A stretch of DNA of 48,019 bases from Chitinophagaceae bacterium (GTDB lineage: Bacteria > Bacteroidota > Bacteroidia > Chitinophagales > Chitinophagaceae), in contig CANCPA010000007.1 in the NCBI GenBank assembly GCA_947379895.1, positions 1 through 48,019 on the forward strand, given 5' to 3'. The notes beneath the pieces were generated by a model. That model was not told the origin of the DNA. It was given only the letters and a program-made list of their open reading frames with translations, and did not search any database. The position numbers and the translations under genes are program-made. Positions within the stretch are counted from its first letter, which is position 1; every line of letters starts with the position of its first letter. Of the stretch, positions 18,045-26,429 are shown in pieces.

Positions 18045-18583
18045 GCTATTGATGGAATATTACAATGTACCAAGAAATAAGAGACACAAGGATTGAAAAT
18101 GAAACAACAGGGAATTAATCACAACGTTAAGAAGTTTTCAGAAATCTGGGTACTCGCTTTAGTATATAAAAGCGCTTTACGATTAGTTATGATGCACCTA
18201 GAAAAATTACTGTTAGAACTACCCTAACGTAACCTCTAAAATAAGGAAATAGTCACCGGAACGACAGAAATTCACATTAATGCTGTTAAACCACCCTAAT
18301 ATAAAATGCGAAGGGTGCAGAAAAGTTTTTCGCTTAATGAGTTTCTTGGAGACACAAAACTCGGAAGTCTGCCTTGCGGCGAGTTCTCACGCAGCGAAAA
18401 AATTTTATGCAACAATGCGAAATACAATGAATTTATTAAAACTAATTACACTCTTAAGTGAAGGCACCCTAGATTTTTAGAGCGCATGATTTTATCCTTC
18501 AAAAATTTCAAGAAAATCAAATATCATTCTGTCAAATAAAGCCAAACAAATGAAAGTGCAGAACATTGAATCATGTAACCAAA
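18045..18583. other. intergenic, contains one mobile element and no convincing gene
   Basis: About 540 bp between the PUR terminator and the 3' end of the flippase gene. Apart from the family B element at 18313-18413 I see no conserved coding region. The 66-codon frame at 18280-18480 runs through that element and is not supported. Confidence 0.6.
18313..18413. mobile_element. family B MITE-like element, short copy (101 bp, 8-bp target duplication)
   Basis: The left end GGGTGCAGAAAAGTTTTTC continues GCTTA and is nearly complementary to the right end (AGCGAAAAAATTTTATGCAAC). Perfect 8-bp direct repeats AATGCGAA flank it at 18305-18312 and 18414-18421. The ends match those of the 370-bp element at 35804-36173. 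The 55-bp interior holds small self-complementary stretches (GAGTTT/AAACTC, AACTCG/CGAGTT) and no coding sequence. Confidence 0.85.
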
Positions 18584-19933
18584 TTATGCTTTGTACCCAA
18601 AAAAAGGAGTTAAAATCTTTTGTATTATCAAATCCATACATTCCTTAAACCCAATAGTAAAAACATCTCGGAAAGAGTAATCTATATGTTTTTTTAATGC
18701 TACATATCCCACTAAGATACCTGTTAATAAAGTAATTGGAGAGGCAAAAGCAATACCATAAATACTCTTTGATATTGAAATTCCTACTAAATCGCTGACA
18801 ACACAAGCAAAAAGCATGATTAAAACCTTATAAAAGTTCATTTTTGGCATATGAATGATATCGAGTGTAACACCGTTAAACCTATCAATTGGATAAAATA
18901 TTGCCATCAACATAAAGAGTCTATATACATTTGGTGCCTCTGTATGAATGTATTTACCACCACCAAGCAAGCCAATTGCTAAATCGGCGAAGATGAACGC
19001 AAGGATTGCAATTGGAACAAAGACCCACGTAAGCATTCCTGAGTATTTTTTGAAAATTGCTGCCACCTTTCCCATGTCATTATTATTAAATGCTGCAGCC
19101 ATTCCCGACATTCCGGTTCCAACAAAACTACGGAGTGGTATTTCAATGATTTCCATCAATCTAGTTGGTAAAGTATAAACTGCTACCGCTGCAGGACCAA
19201 GAAAAAAATTGAGAATGAACGTATTTGTACTACTCAATAAATTAGAGCTTAAATTAGTTGCTAGACTATACTTTCCAAAGTTGGCAATTTCGATGATGGA
19301 TTTCCAACTACGATGAAAGAAAGTTTTATTTTTAGTTAGTCGAGCCGAATAAGCGGCGATACTAGTTAGACAATTGGTAAAGAAGTTAAAAAGCAAGAGG
19401 GTATGAAGGCTCATCTTGTTTAAATACATGAGTACAAGCACAATTAGAATCATTGAGCCACTGTTGATTAAACGAAGCCATAAAATGGGGATATAGCGCT
19501 CGTCGGCAACAAGAATCCAATATGCAATAGTGTATGGTAATGCACTAAATAAGGTGGGAGCAAACCAATGAATAGTAGCGATGGTGCTTGGATTAGCAAA
19601 ATAACCAACAAAAGGCAAGAAACATAAATCTATTAAAGTGAGTAAAGCGGTTACAGCTATTGCAAGAAACCAAATTGAACCTAAGACCTCTCTAGCCCTT
19701 TCTTGACCGGTGCCACTGTAAAACTTTACAGTAGCAGTAGAGAGAAAACCGTTTCGAATAGCATCGGCTAATCCATACACAGTTAAAAAGAAAAACCAAC
19801 TGCCTACTTGTACTTTATCAAGTGCTCGATAGATAAGTGACATCATCACAACACTAAATACTGATATGATGCCGTTTCCAACTAGTGCTAGAAAGTGTTT
19901 GTTTCGTAAAAGAGTTATATCCAAAATCCCCAT
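18584..19933 (-). CDS. Wzx-like polysaccharide flippase (MOP superfamily)
   Basis: The product has 449 residues with about 12 hydrophobic segments spread over its whole length, as in O-antigen or capsule flippases. LVGNGIISVFSVVMMSLIYR at the N-terminus and FGKYSLATNLSSNLLSSTNT in the middle follow the MOP pattern, in which the two halves resemble each other. Such proteins move undecaprenyl-linked sugar units across the inner membrane. It is divergent from an ATP-grasp gene 176 bp away. The exact substrate, and whether the protein is Wzx or a related oligosaccharide exporter, cannot be told. Confidence 0.85.
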   Translation of the reverse strand: MGILDITLLRNKHFLALVGNGIISVFSVVMMSLIYRALDKVQVGSWFFFLTVYGLADAIRNGFLSTATVKFYSGTGQERAREVLGSIWFLAIAVTALLTLIDLCFLPFVGYFANPSTIATIHWFAPTLFSALPYTIAYWILVADERYIPILWLRLINSGSMILIVLVLMYLNKMSLHTLLLFNFFTNCLTSIAAYSARLTKNKTFFHRSWKSIIEIANFGKYSLATNLSSNLLSSTNTFILNFFLGPAAVAVYTLPTRLMEIIEIPLRSFVGTGMSGMAAAFNNNDMGKVAAIFKKYSGMLTWVFVPIAILAFIFADLAIGLLGGGKYIHTEAPNVYRLFMLMAIFYPIDRFNGVTLDIIHMPKMNFYKVLIMLFACVVSDLVGISISKSIYGIAFASPITLLTGILVGYVALKKHIDYSFRDVFTIGFKECMDLIIQKILTPFFGYKA

Positions 19934-20030
19934 TTGATTTAATTATGCAATCGCAAAGTAAATAAATAAAATAAATGCAATGATAAGTATTCATTTAAAG
20001 ATAAATTCTTATAATTGCTTTTTTATTTTG

Positions 20031-20061
20031 TTTGATACCAATAAAGGCTTTTTTATTTTTG
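20031..20061 (+). promoter_or_regulatory. promoter of the ATP-grasp gene
   Basis: TTTG (20031-20034), a 19-bp gap and TATTTTTG (20054-20061) match both boxes of the Bacteroidota primary sigma promoter exactly. The leader before the ATG at 20110 would be about 43 nt. Confidence 0.65.
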
Positions 20062-20109
20062 ATTGTCTTGTTTAAATGTTATCAAAATTAACTCACTTAT
20101 TAAATCAAC

Positions 20110-21246
20110 ATGTACACAGTATTATTAGCTTCTTTTTCAGATTTTTTCGACACGCCTGGCGAAGTGCCCTTTATGTACAAAAAAGCAGGATATAAAGTTG
20201 TAGTATTTTGTTGTGATACCTGTTGGCTTCGTTCTAATAGTTTTTTTGACGAATGGATTGATGTAAATAAGGACAAGGAAACATTTGCTAATTCACTGAT
20301 TCAACTAATAAAAGAAAAAGGCAATCAATTTGACAAGGTGGTTTTACTAGATGATGAAACTATTAAATTGATGAATGAACACATTACAGATGAATCGTTG
20401 TTTGTAAAAATTATGCCGTTGAATAAAATTGAGAACAGAGGGATGCTTTCATCGAAGATTGGCATGAGTACTGTTTTTGAGAAGTATAATATTACGACAC
20501 CTCGTTATCTCAATTTTGCAGAAGAAAATAATTTTGATATCATTGGTAGTAAATTGGATTTTCCTGTACTATTAAAGGTAGATTTTAGCTTTTCAGGAAC
20601 TGGAATTAGAAAATGCGACGCCCCAAATGAATTAGAAGAAAAAATAAATGAATTGCACGATTCGAAAAATGTTGTTATTCAGGAGTTTATTGAGGGAGAA
20701 GATATTGGTGTAGAAGCATTGTTTTCGGATGGGGAGTTGATTTGTTATCAAGCTGCGAAAGTATTGTCGTATATGAATAATAAATTTTCGTTTACTACAA
20801 GAAGAACCTATTTCAGGAATGAAAAAATTGAGCAATCGTTACAACAACTTGGTCGAAGTGTAGGACTGAATAGTTTTGCAAGTATTGGTTACATATATCA
20901 TAAAGAAAGAGATGCATATTATTTGATTGAAGTTGACCCGAGAACAAATTCTTGGATGCCTTACAGCCGGTTTACTAATCACAGTTTCATTGATGGGTTA
21001 AATCAAATTGCATTTGGCAACAACAATAAGTTAACAAGAAAAATAAAGGATGAAAATAGAGAAACAGAAATTGCAATTTTCGACAGAGATTTGCGTCGTT
21101 GCATGAAAACTAAGGATTTAAAAGGATTTATGAGATGGATATTTAACTATAAAGGTTATTGGCGATTTATTCCACTTTATGATAGAAAATATTTTTCAAG
21201 AATTATGAATAAGATGGTAGTTGATTTATTTAAGTTGAAGAAATAA
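20110..21246 (+). CDS. ATP-grasp domain enzyme, substrate unknown
   Basis: The product has 378 residues. An N-terminal Rossmann-like part (MYTVLLASFSDFFDTPGEVPF) precedes an ATP-grasp fold (about 115-300). Visible elements are NRGMLSSKIGMSTVFEKYNI, FPVLLKVDFSFSGTGIRKC (ATP-binding lysine and glycine loop), VVIQEFIEGEDIGVEALFSD, and YLIEVDPRTNSWMPYSRF with the E and N metal ligands. ATP-grasp enzymes ligate carboxylates to amines or thiols. The nearby divergent flippase hints at cell-surface material, but this is inference. No partner enzyme adjoins it. The C-terminal 60 residues are basic and aromatic. Confidence 0.82.
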   Translation: MYTVLLASFSDFFDTPGEVPFMYKKAGYKVVVFCCDTCWLRSNSFFDEWIDVNKDKETFANSLIQLIKEKGNQFDKVVLLDDETIKLMNEHITDESLFVKIMPLNKIENRGMLSSKIGMSTVFEKYNITTPRYLNFAEENNFDIIGSKLDFPVLLKVDFSFSGTGIRKCDAPNELEEKINELHDSKNVVIQEFIEGEDIGVEALFSDGELICYQAAKVLSYMNNKFSFTTRRTYFRNEKIEQSLQQLGRSVGLNSFASIGYIYHKERDAYYLIEVDPRTNSWMPYSRFTNHSFIDGLNQIAFGNNNKLTRKIKDENRETEIAIFDRDLRRCMKTKDLKGFMRWIFNYKGYWRFIPLYDRKYFSRIMNKMVVDLFKLKK

Positions 21247-21261
21247 TTAGCTAAATAGGGA

Positions 21262-21648
21262 TTAAAAACAGTGAAAACTAAGACGTTGGGGAGGTATATT
21301 GTGTTCTTTAAACTTATTGAGCCATTCTTCTCCTTTAGATTCATCTTTTTTTATTCCCTCTCCACTCAAATACATTTGTGCTAACAGATATTGTGCTTGC
21401 GGATGATTTTGCTTAGCGCCACTTTCAACAAGTTCAAAAGCCCTAGCATAGTTTCGGGCTACTCCCCGACCCTTTAAATATAGATATCCACAATAAAATT
21501 GTGCTTTAGCAAGACCTAACTCAGCAGATTTCTCATAATAACTAGCAGCCTTTTTGTAGTTATGGAAAACAGTTTCTTCCTCAAATGCCATTTCAAAGTA
21601 CTTATCAGCACTTTTACCTCCTGAGAATAATTTGTTTAAAAAGTTCAT
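21262..21648 (-). CDS. Sel1-repeat protein
   Basis: The product has 128 residues. At least two Sel1/TPR-like repeats are visible: KAQFYCGYLYLKGRGVARNYARAFE written in two pieces is KAQFYCGYLYLKGRGV then ARNYARAFELVESGAK, followed by PQAQYLLAQMYLSGEGIKKD. An earlier partial repeat covers YKKAASYYEKSAELG. There is no signal peptide, so it is probably cytosolic. Sel1 repeats mediate protein contacts and the partner is unknown. It is convergent with the ATP-grasp gene, with 15 bp between stops. Confidence 0.85.
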   Translation of the reverse strand: MNFLNKLFSGGKSADKYFEMAFEEETVFHNYKKAASYYEKSAELGLAKAQFYCGYLYLKGRGVARNYARAFELVESGAKQNHPQAQYLLAQMYLSGEGIKKDESKGEEWLNKFKEHNIPPQRLSFHCF

Positions 21649-21819
21649 GCTTGCTGGAATTAATTTAATGGGTTATTGTAAACTCAAACAACTATCCCTA
21701 AGTATTCGTCTTTTTCAAATAAGTTGAACGATAGATGATAAGTATTGTTATTTCGCTGCCTTTGTGTCGTAAAATATTGACAAACATAAACTATTAGCTT
21801 AAAAAAATCAACACATCAC

Positions 21820-23376
21820 TCAAATTTCTAATTCGGGAAGTTGAATGCTCACAGAAGTTCCTTTTTCTATCACGCTATGCAGTGATACAGAACCTTGTAA
21901 TATATCAGTATATCTTTTTACGATATGTAAACCGAGTCCTGTTCCTTGAATATTAACGGCATTACTTGCTCTGTAAAAACTGCTAAACAAATGTTCCTGA
22001 TCTTGTTTTGAGATACCAATACCACTGTCTTTGATTGTAATATTCAAGGCGTCATTTTTTATGAAGACAGATAAAAGAATAATACCATCTTCTGGAGAGA
22101 ACTTAATTGCATTACTCAATAGGTTAAGTAAAATATTTTTCAAGAGTCGCTTATCTGTTTTAAAAGTAGTGGAAATTGAACATTCCAGTTCAATAACCTG
22201 ATCTTTCTTTTTTACAGCACTTATTTCATCTAAAATTTCTTCAATAAATTCTTTCACTTCAAATAATGTAATTTCAGCTTGAACACGGCCTTCTTCCAAT
22301 TTTCCAAGTGAAAGAAAGTCTTCTAGAAGGTCGTTCAGATGCTTTACTGAATCTTTTATTTTCTTGATATGCTTATCTCTATTTGTTTGTTCTTCCTCTT
22401 TCTTATACCTACTCAAAAGAGAAGCTGAAGATAAAACCGTACTTAATGGGGTTCTAAATTCATGAGAAGCCATTGATACAAATCTAGATTTGATTTCGCT
22501 TAAATCTTTTTCTTTCTGAAGGGCTTCGCTAAGTTCCTGTTGTGAAATTTCTAATTGTTGCAAGGCTTCTTTTAATATAAGTGTACGCTGCTCAACTTTA
22601 TCTTCTAATTCAGTATTGAGTTTTTTTATGGTAGCAGTTACTTGTTCTAGTTTATTTTTTTGTTCTAATAAGATCTCCTCTGATATTTTCCTTTGAGTAA
22701 TATCCACAATGAAAGCTATTACAAAGAAATCATTTTTTTCTTTATAATGGCTGAGACTAACCTCCACGGGAATTTCGTTCCCTGACCTTGTAATTCCAAA
22801 CAAATCCCTTCCTTTTCCCATTGTTCGATTAGAAGGCTTGTTATAAAAAGATTCTCTGTAATGACCGTGATTTGCATGTACCCGTTGAGGAATCAAAACT
22901 TCTATTGGCTGACCTATCAATTGAAATCTATCATACTCAAAAAGTCGCAAAACAGCAGGATTCGCCAAAACAATCTTTCCTTCTTTATTTGTAAGAATTA
23001 TTCCTTCGGTAGCAAACTCAAATAATGCATTTAACTGACGCTCTTCCGATTCAACTGACTGATAAAGTTTTTTGATATATAAAACAGAAATACTAGTTAC
23101 AATTACAATGACTATTGGAAATAAATGTTCGAGTATAATTTGTCCTTTTGAAGCAGTTTCATTTGGATAAAAGGCAGTGCCTATAATAAAAAAAACACTA
23201 ATCCCCCCAAATATTTTAGTATAAATATCTTCCTTTACCAAAACGGTTAACATAATTGCGGTAATCAGACCACCATCAAGAAACCCTTGTGAGGGATTTA
23301 AGTATTGCAAAACAACACTTGACAATGTGAGTATTGAACAAAACAATACGACAATAAAAGTTTTTTCTTTAAACAT
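21820..23376 (-). CDS. PAS-domain sensor histidine kinase (orphan)
   Basis: The product has 518 residues. Three hydrophobic segments (about 6-25, 36-70, 82-103) precede a PAS domain (about 112-230), with EGIILTNKEGKIVLANPA and GNEIPVEVSLS. A coiled-coil linker (230-293) leads to HisKA with H305 in SMASHEFRTPLS. The ATPase domain has NLLSNAIKFSPE (N box), DSGIGISKQDQ (G1) and GTGLGLHIVKRY (G2). No response regulator adjoins it, so its partner must lie elsewhere. The C-terminus is complete at LPELEI. Confidence 0.93.
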   Translation of the reverse strand: MFKEKTFIVVLFCSILTLSSVVLQYLNPSQGFLDGGLITAIMLTVLVKEDIYTKIFGGISVFFIIGTAFYPNETASKGQIILEHLFPIVIVIVTSISVLYIKKLYQSVESEERQLNALFEFATEGIILTNKEGKIVLANPAVLRLFEYDRFQLIGQPIEVLIPQRVHANHGHYRESFYNKPSNRTMGKGRDLFGITRSGNEIPVEVSLSHYKEKNDFFVIAFIVDITQRKISEEILLEQKNKLEQVTATIKKLNTELEDKVEQRTLILKEALQQLEISQQELSEALQKEKDLSEIKSRFVSMASHEFRTPLSTVLSSASLLSRYKKEEEQTNRDKHIKKIKDSVKHLNDLLEDFLSLGKLEEGRVQAEITLFEVKEFIEEILDEISAVKKKDQVIELECSISTTFKTDKRLLKNILLNLLSNAIKFSPEDGIILLSVFIKNDALNITIKDSGIGISKQDQEHLFSSFYRASNAVNIQGTGLGLHIVKRYTDILQGSVSLHSVIEKGTSVSIQLPELEI

Positions 23377-23540
23377 TAAAGCAAAGTTTTGACCAAAGTA
23401 AGGAGTTTCTATTTATTATGTGAGAAAAAATATAAAAGATTTTAGTCTTGTCTATCCATATCTTTTACACACTATCAAAATTTTACTGATTCAAATTAAT
23501 TGATATTTTATCAAATCTTTATACACACTTCTACTTTACA

Positions 23541-23572
23541 TTTATTACAAATAGACCTAAAGCTTACTTTTG
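23541..23572 (+). promoter_or_regulatory. promoter of holA, near-leaderless
   Basis: TACTTTTG at 23565-23572 is a perfect -7 box, with TTTA (one mismatch to TTTG) 20 nt upstream. The ATG at 23578 begins 5 nt after the box, so the transcript would start at or next to the start codon. Confidence 0.55.
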
Positions 23573-23577
23573 TCGAC

Positions 23578-24588
23578 ATGGCATCGGAAAATATTTTAGT
23601 TGATCTAAAGAATAAAATCTATAAACCTGTTTATTGGTTAGAAGGTGAGGAGTCTTATTTTATTGATGAAATTATAAATTATGCTGAAAACAAGATACTT
23701 TCAGAAAGTGAAGCAAGTTTTAACTTGACTATCTTTTATGGCAAAGATGCGGATTGGGCAGAAGTAATCAATGCCTGTAAACAATATCCAATGTTTTCTG
23801 ATAAGAAAGTGGTGTTGTTGAAAGAAGCTCAAAGTATGAAAGAAAAAGAATTAGAGCGTCTTGAGTCATACATAAATAACCCTCTTTCATCAACAATGCT
23901 ATTTGTAAGTCATAAAGACAAAAAAATTGATGGAAAAACTAAATTTGCAAAATTATTAAAAGCTAAAACTGAATTATTATCTACAAAAAAGCTGTATCCA
24001 AATCAGCTCCCTGATTGGTCGAGGGGGATGATTCAGAAATTGGGGTTAAGTATTGAACAAAAAGCCTTAATGTTACTTGTTGATCATATAGGCAACGATT
24101 TAAGTAGGATACATAATGAAATTGAAAAGTTAGCCGTTAATCTGAAAGGAAGAACCACAATTACTGAAGATGACATTGAAAAATATATCGGCATAAGCAA
24201 GGAGTTTAATGTGTTTGAACTGCAAGATGCAATAGGGAAAAAAAATTTTGAAAAAGCAATACGAATCAATCAGTATTTTGCTGCTAACCCAAAGGCAGCC
24301 CCTATACAAATGGTATTACCTGCTCTTTACAACTTTTTTAGTAAAGTATATATGGTATTTGGAGCAGGAACATATGATGAAAGAGAAATCGCATCAGTAT
24401 TAGGCATGGGTAATAACACTTATTTTGTTAAGGATTATCTTGCTGCTGCTAAAAATTTTGGACAACAGGGAATAGAAAGAATATTATTGTTATTACATGA
24501 ATATAATTTAAAGGGAATTGGGATAAACGATAAAGGAACAGAAGATGCAGACTTGATTAAAGAACTATTAGTAAAAATGATGTCCTAA
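23578..24588 (+). CDS. holA: DNA polymerase III delta subunit
   Basis: The product has 336 residues from the ATG at 23578 (family about 340). MASENILVDLKNKIYKPVYW starts the family-typical N-terminus, then LEGEESYFIDEII, FSDKKVVLLKEAQSM and the RIHNEIEKLAVNL helix region of the AAA-like clamp-loader fold, and KEFNVFELQDAIGKKNFEKA. Delta opens the sliding clamp within the clamp loader. A longer frame from 23500 would add 26 residues that span the promoter, so it is not used. It is convergent with the Nudix gene. Confidence 0.92.
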   Translation: MASENILVDLKNKIYKPVYWLEGEESYFIDEIINYAENKILSESEASFNLTIFYGKDADWAEVINACKQYPMFSDKKVVLLKEAQSMKEKELERLESYINNPLSSTMLFVSHKDKKIDGKTKFAKLLKAKTELLSTKKLYPNQLPDWSRGMIQKLGLSIEQKALMLLVDHIGNDLSRIHNEIEKLAVNLKGRTTITEDDIEKYIGISKEFNVFELQDAIGKKNFEKAIRINQYFAANPKAAPIQMVLPALYNFFSKVYMVFGAGTYDEREIASVLGMGNNTYFVKDYLAAAKNFGQQGIERILLLLHEYNLKGIGINDKGTEDADLIKELLVKMMS

Positions 24589-24650
24589 TTTGAAGTGAAT
24601 AAGGACATCATTAGTCATATTAAATTCATGATGAGAAGAAATATCGAAAG

Positions 24651-25070
24651 TTAGCTTTTATCAAAATAACGCTTTATAATCAATTCTATATTTAGATAGC
24701 TATTTTTTAAAAGAGAATCAATTAAGTATTCTGGCACCCACCTTATTTCTGTTATTTGTTCTTCTGTTTGAGGTATAAGAGTTTCATAACTATTTGTATA
24801 CATTATGTACCAATGACTTTCTTTAATTACTTCTTCTTGAAGATATTTATCAAAGTATTCATGTTGGGTGATACCTAGAAATTCACCTAAAACAACTTCT
24901 TTCAATCCAGTTTCTTCTCTTACTTCTCTCAAAGCACAGGCATCCAAAGTTTCTCCTTGATCTAATTTACCTTTTGGCAGATCCCATTTATCTTGTCTGA
25001 AAATCATCAACAATTCTTTTTTTTCATTCCAAACTAAGCCACCTGCAGCTCTAATAATAGGTTTACTCAT
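24651..25070 (-). CDS. Nudix hydrolase
   Basis: The product has 139 residues. A perfect Nudix box Gx5Ex7REUxEExGU spans G34 to L56: GKLDQGE followed by REVREETGL. The N-terminus IIRAAGGLVWNEKKELLMI and the phrase QDKWDLPKGKLDQGE are typical of MutT-like or diadenosine-polyphosphate hydrolases. The enzyme cleaves a nucleoside diphosphate linked to another group, with magnesium at the box glutamates. The exact substrate is unknown. It is divergent from pyrE, with 78 bp between starts. Confidence 0.93.
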   Translation of the reverse strand: MSKPIIRAAGGLVWNEKKELLMIFRQDKWDLPKGKLDQGETLDACALREVREETGLKEVVLGEFLGITQHEYFDKYLQEEVIKESHWYIMYTNSYETLIPQTEEQITEIRWVPEYLIDSLLKNSYLNIELIIKRYFDKS

Positions 25071-25136
25071 AATGTAAAAATAAACAAAAAAAAAATCAAA
25101 AAGATCAAAAAGTAGGTGTAATAATGAAATAGGTCA

Positions 25137-25144
25137 TACTTTCG
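25137..25144 (+). promoter_or_regulatory. -7 promoter box of pyrE, near-leaderless
   Basis: TACTTTCG is one mismatch from TAnnTTTG and lies 4 nt before the ATG at 25149, which suggests a leaderless or almost leaderless message. There is no clear -33 box. Confidence 0.4.
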
Positions 25145-25148
25145 TAAA

Positions 25149-25778
25149 ATGACAAATAAAAAGGCAGTAGCAGAGAAGTTGCTACAGATAAATGCGGTGA
25201 AATTGAGTCCTGAAAACCCGTTCACTTGGGCAAGTGGTTGGAAAAGTCCGATATATTGTGATAACAGAAGAGTTTTGTCTTTTCCATTTGTGAGAGAGTT
25301 TATAAAAAGCGAATTATGCAGTATCATTTTTTCTGAATATCCTGATGCAGATGTGTTAGCTGGTGTTGCCACTGCTGGAATACCTTGGGGAGCAATGGTT
25401 GCAGATCAATTGAAGTTACCTTATATATATGTACGACCAAAGCCAAAAGAACATGGGTTAGGAAACCAAATAGAGGGAGCCTTTACTGTAGGTCAAAAAG
25501 TTGTAGTTATAGAAGATTTAATTTCTACTGGCAAGAGTAGTTTACAAGTAGTAGATGTATTAAGAGAGGCTGGAGTAGAGGTCATTGCTATGGTTTCAAT
25601 ATTTAACTATGGTTTTAAAATAGCGTCTGATGCATTTGAAAAAGCAAAGGTCCCATACATTTCACTGAGCGATTATAAAACACTTTTAAGTCTTGCTGTT
25701 GAGAAAGGATCCATAAATGAAGATTCTGAAAGGATATTACTAGAATGGAGTAATAATCCTTCCGCTTGGGGTAAATAA
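25149..25778 (+). CDS. pyrE: orotate phosphoribosyltransferase
   Basis: The product has 209 residues, as in the family. It converts orotate and PRPP to orotidine monophosphate in pyrimidine synthesis. Visible are FTWASGWKSPIYCDNR, ADVLAGVATAGIPWGA, the KPKEHG loop (YVRPKPKEHGLGNQIEG) and the PRPP-binding motif VVVIEDLISTGKSS. It is followed after 52 bp by a secreted HMA-domain protein and may be co-transcribed with it. Confidence 0.96.
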   Translation: MTNKKAVAEKLLQINAVKLSPENPFTWASGWKSPIYCDNRRVLSFPFVREFIKSELCSIIFSEYPDADVLAGVATAGIPWGAMVADQLKLPYIYVRPKPKEHGLGNQIEGAFTVGQKVVVIEDLISTGKSSLQVVDVLREAGVEVIAMVSIFNYGFKIASDAFEKAKVPYISLSDYKTLLSLAVEKGSINEDSERILLEWSNNPSAWGK

Positions 25779-25830
25779 TTATTTTTTCAATTATAAATTT
25801 ATTCATCAACAAAAAAAATAGTAAAAGAAT

Positions 25831-26244
25831 ATGAAAAAAGCAATTGTTATATTTTTAATGTTAATTATAGGCTTTTTCAAAGAAGGAAAATCACAGGTGA
25901 TGGCAGCAAAACCTCAATGGATTGTAATAAAGTCATCAAATTTACATTGTTGGGATTGCAGAGAATTATTGGATAAATATTTAGTGGGGGAAAATGATCA
26001 AAATTGGCAAAACGGAATGCTAAAAAGATCATACAATTTAATTGCAGGAGAAATCAAAATTCAATTTATCCCAGACAGGGTTTCAATTGATGAAATTCGT
26101 ACGGCATTGAACAATGCAGGATTTGACGCTGATAGTACAAAAGCAGAACCATCTGTATATGCAAAACTTCCGCCTTCATGCAAATATATAACCGAAGGTG
26201 GTGGCCCTAAAAAAGGTCAACCTTGTCATTTACAGCCCATGTAA
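25831..26244 (+). CDS. secreted heavy-metal-associated (HMA-like) domain protein
   Basis: The product has 137 residues. A signal peptide (about 1-21, MKKAIVIFLML onward, ending GKSQ) is followed by an HMA-like beta-alpha-beta-beta-alpha-beta fold. The metal-binding loop is HCWDC, a CxxC variant, and the fold ends with IDEIRTALNNAGFDAD. The tail PPSCKYITEGGGPKKGQPC carries two more cysteines, typical of a Bacteroidota subgroup of exported HMA proteins. It may carry copper or another soft metal in the periplasm, which is an inference. No transporter adjoins it. Confidence 0.8.
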   Translation: MKKAIVIFLMLIIGFFKEGKSQVMAAKPQWIVIKSSNLHCWDCRELLDKYLVGENDQNWQNGMLKRSYNLIAGEIKIQFIPDRVSIDEIRTALNNAGFDADSTKAEPSVYAKLPPSCKYITEGGGPKKGQPCHLQPM

Positions 26245-26429
26245 AAATTTATCAAGACTAACATGTTTAATCAATCTTTATAATTATAAAAATGCTATTA
26301 TTTTGCTAAAATAATACTTTATTTTGGTTGGCTCGAATTTTGCTAATTAAGAAAAATTAAAAATAGATTAAAGAAAAATTATCTATTATAAAGAAATATT
26401 ACTAATTTGCGAACAATAATTGGAAGCTT

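Noticed and set aside
18280-18480. 66-codon frame with a CxxC
   Set aside because: It crosses the family B element from flank to flank and exists only because of the insertion.
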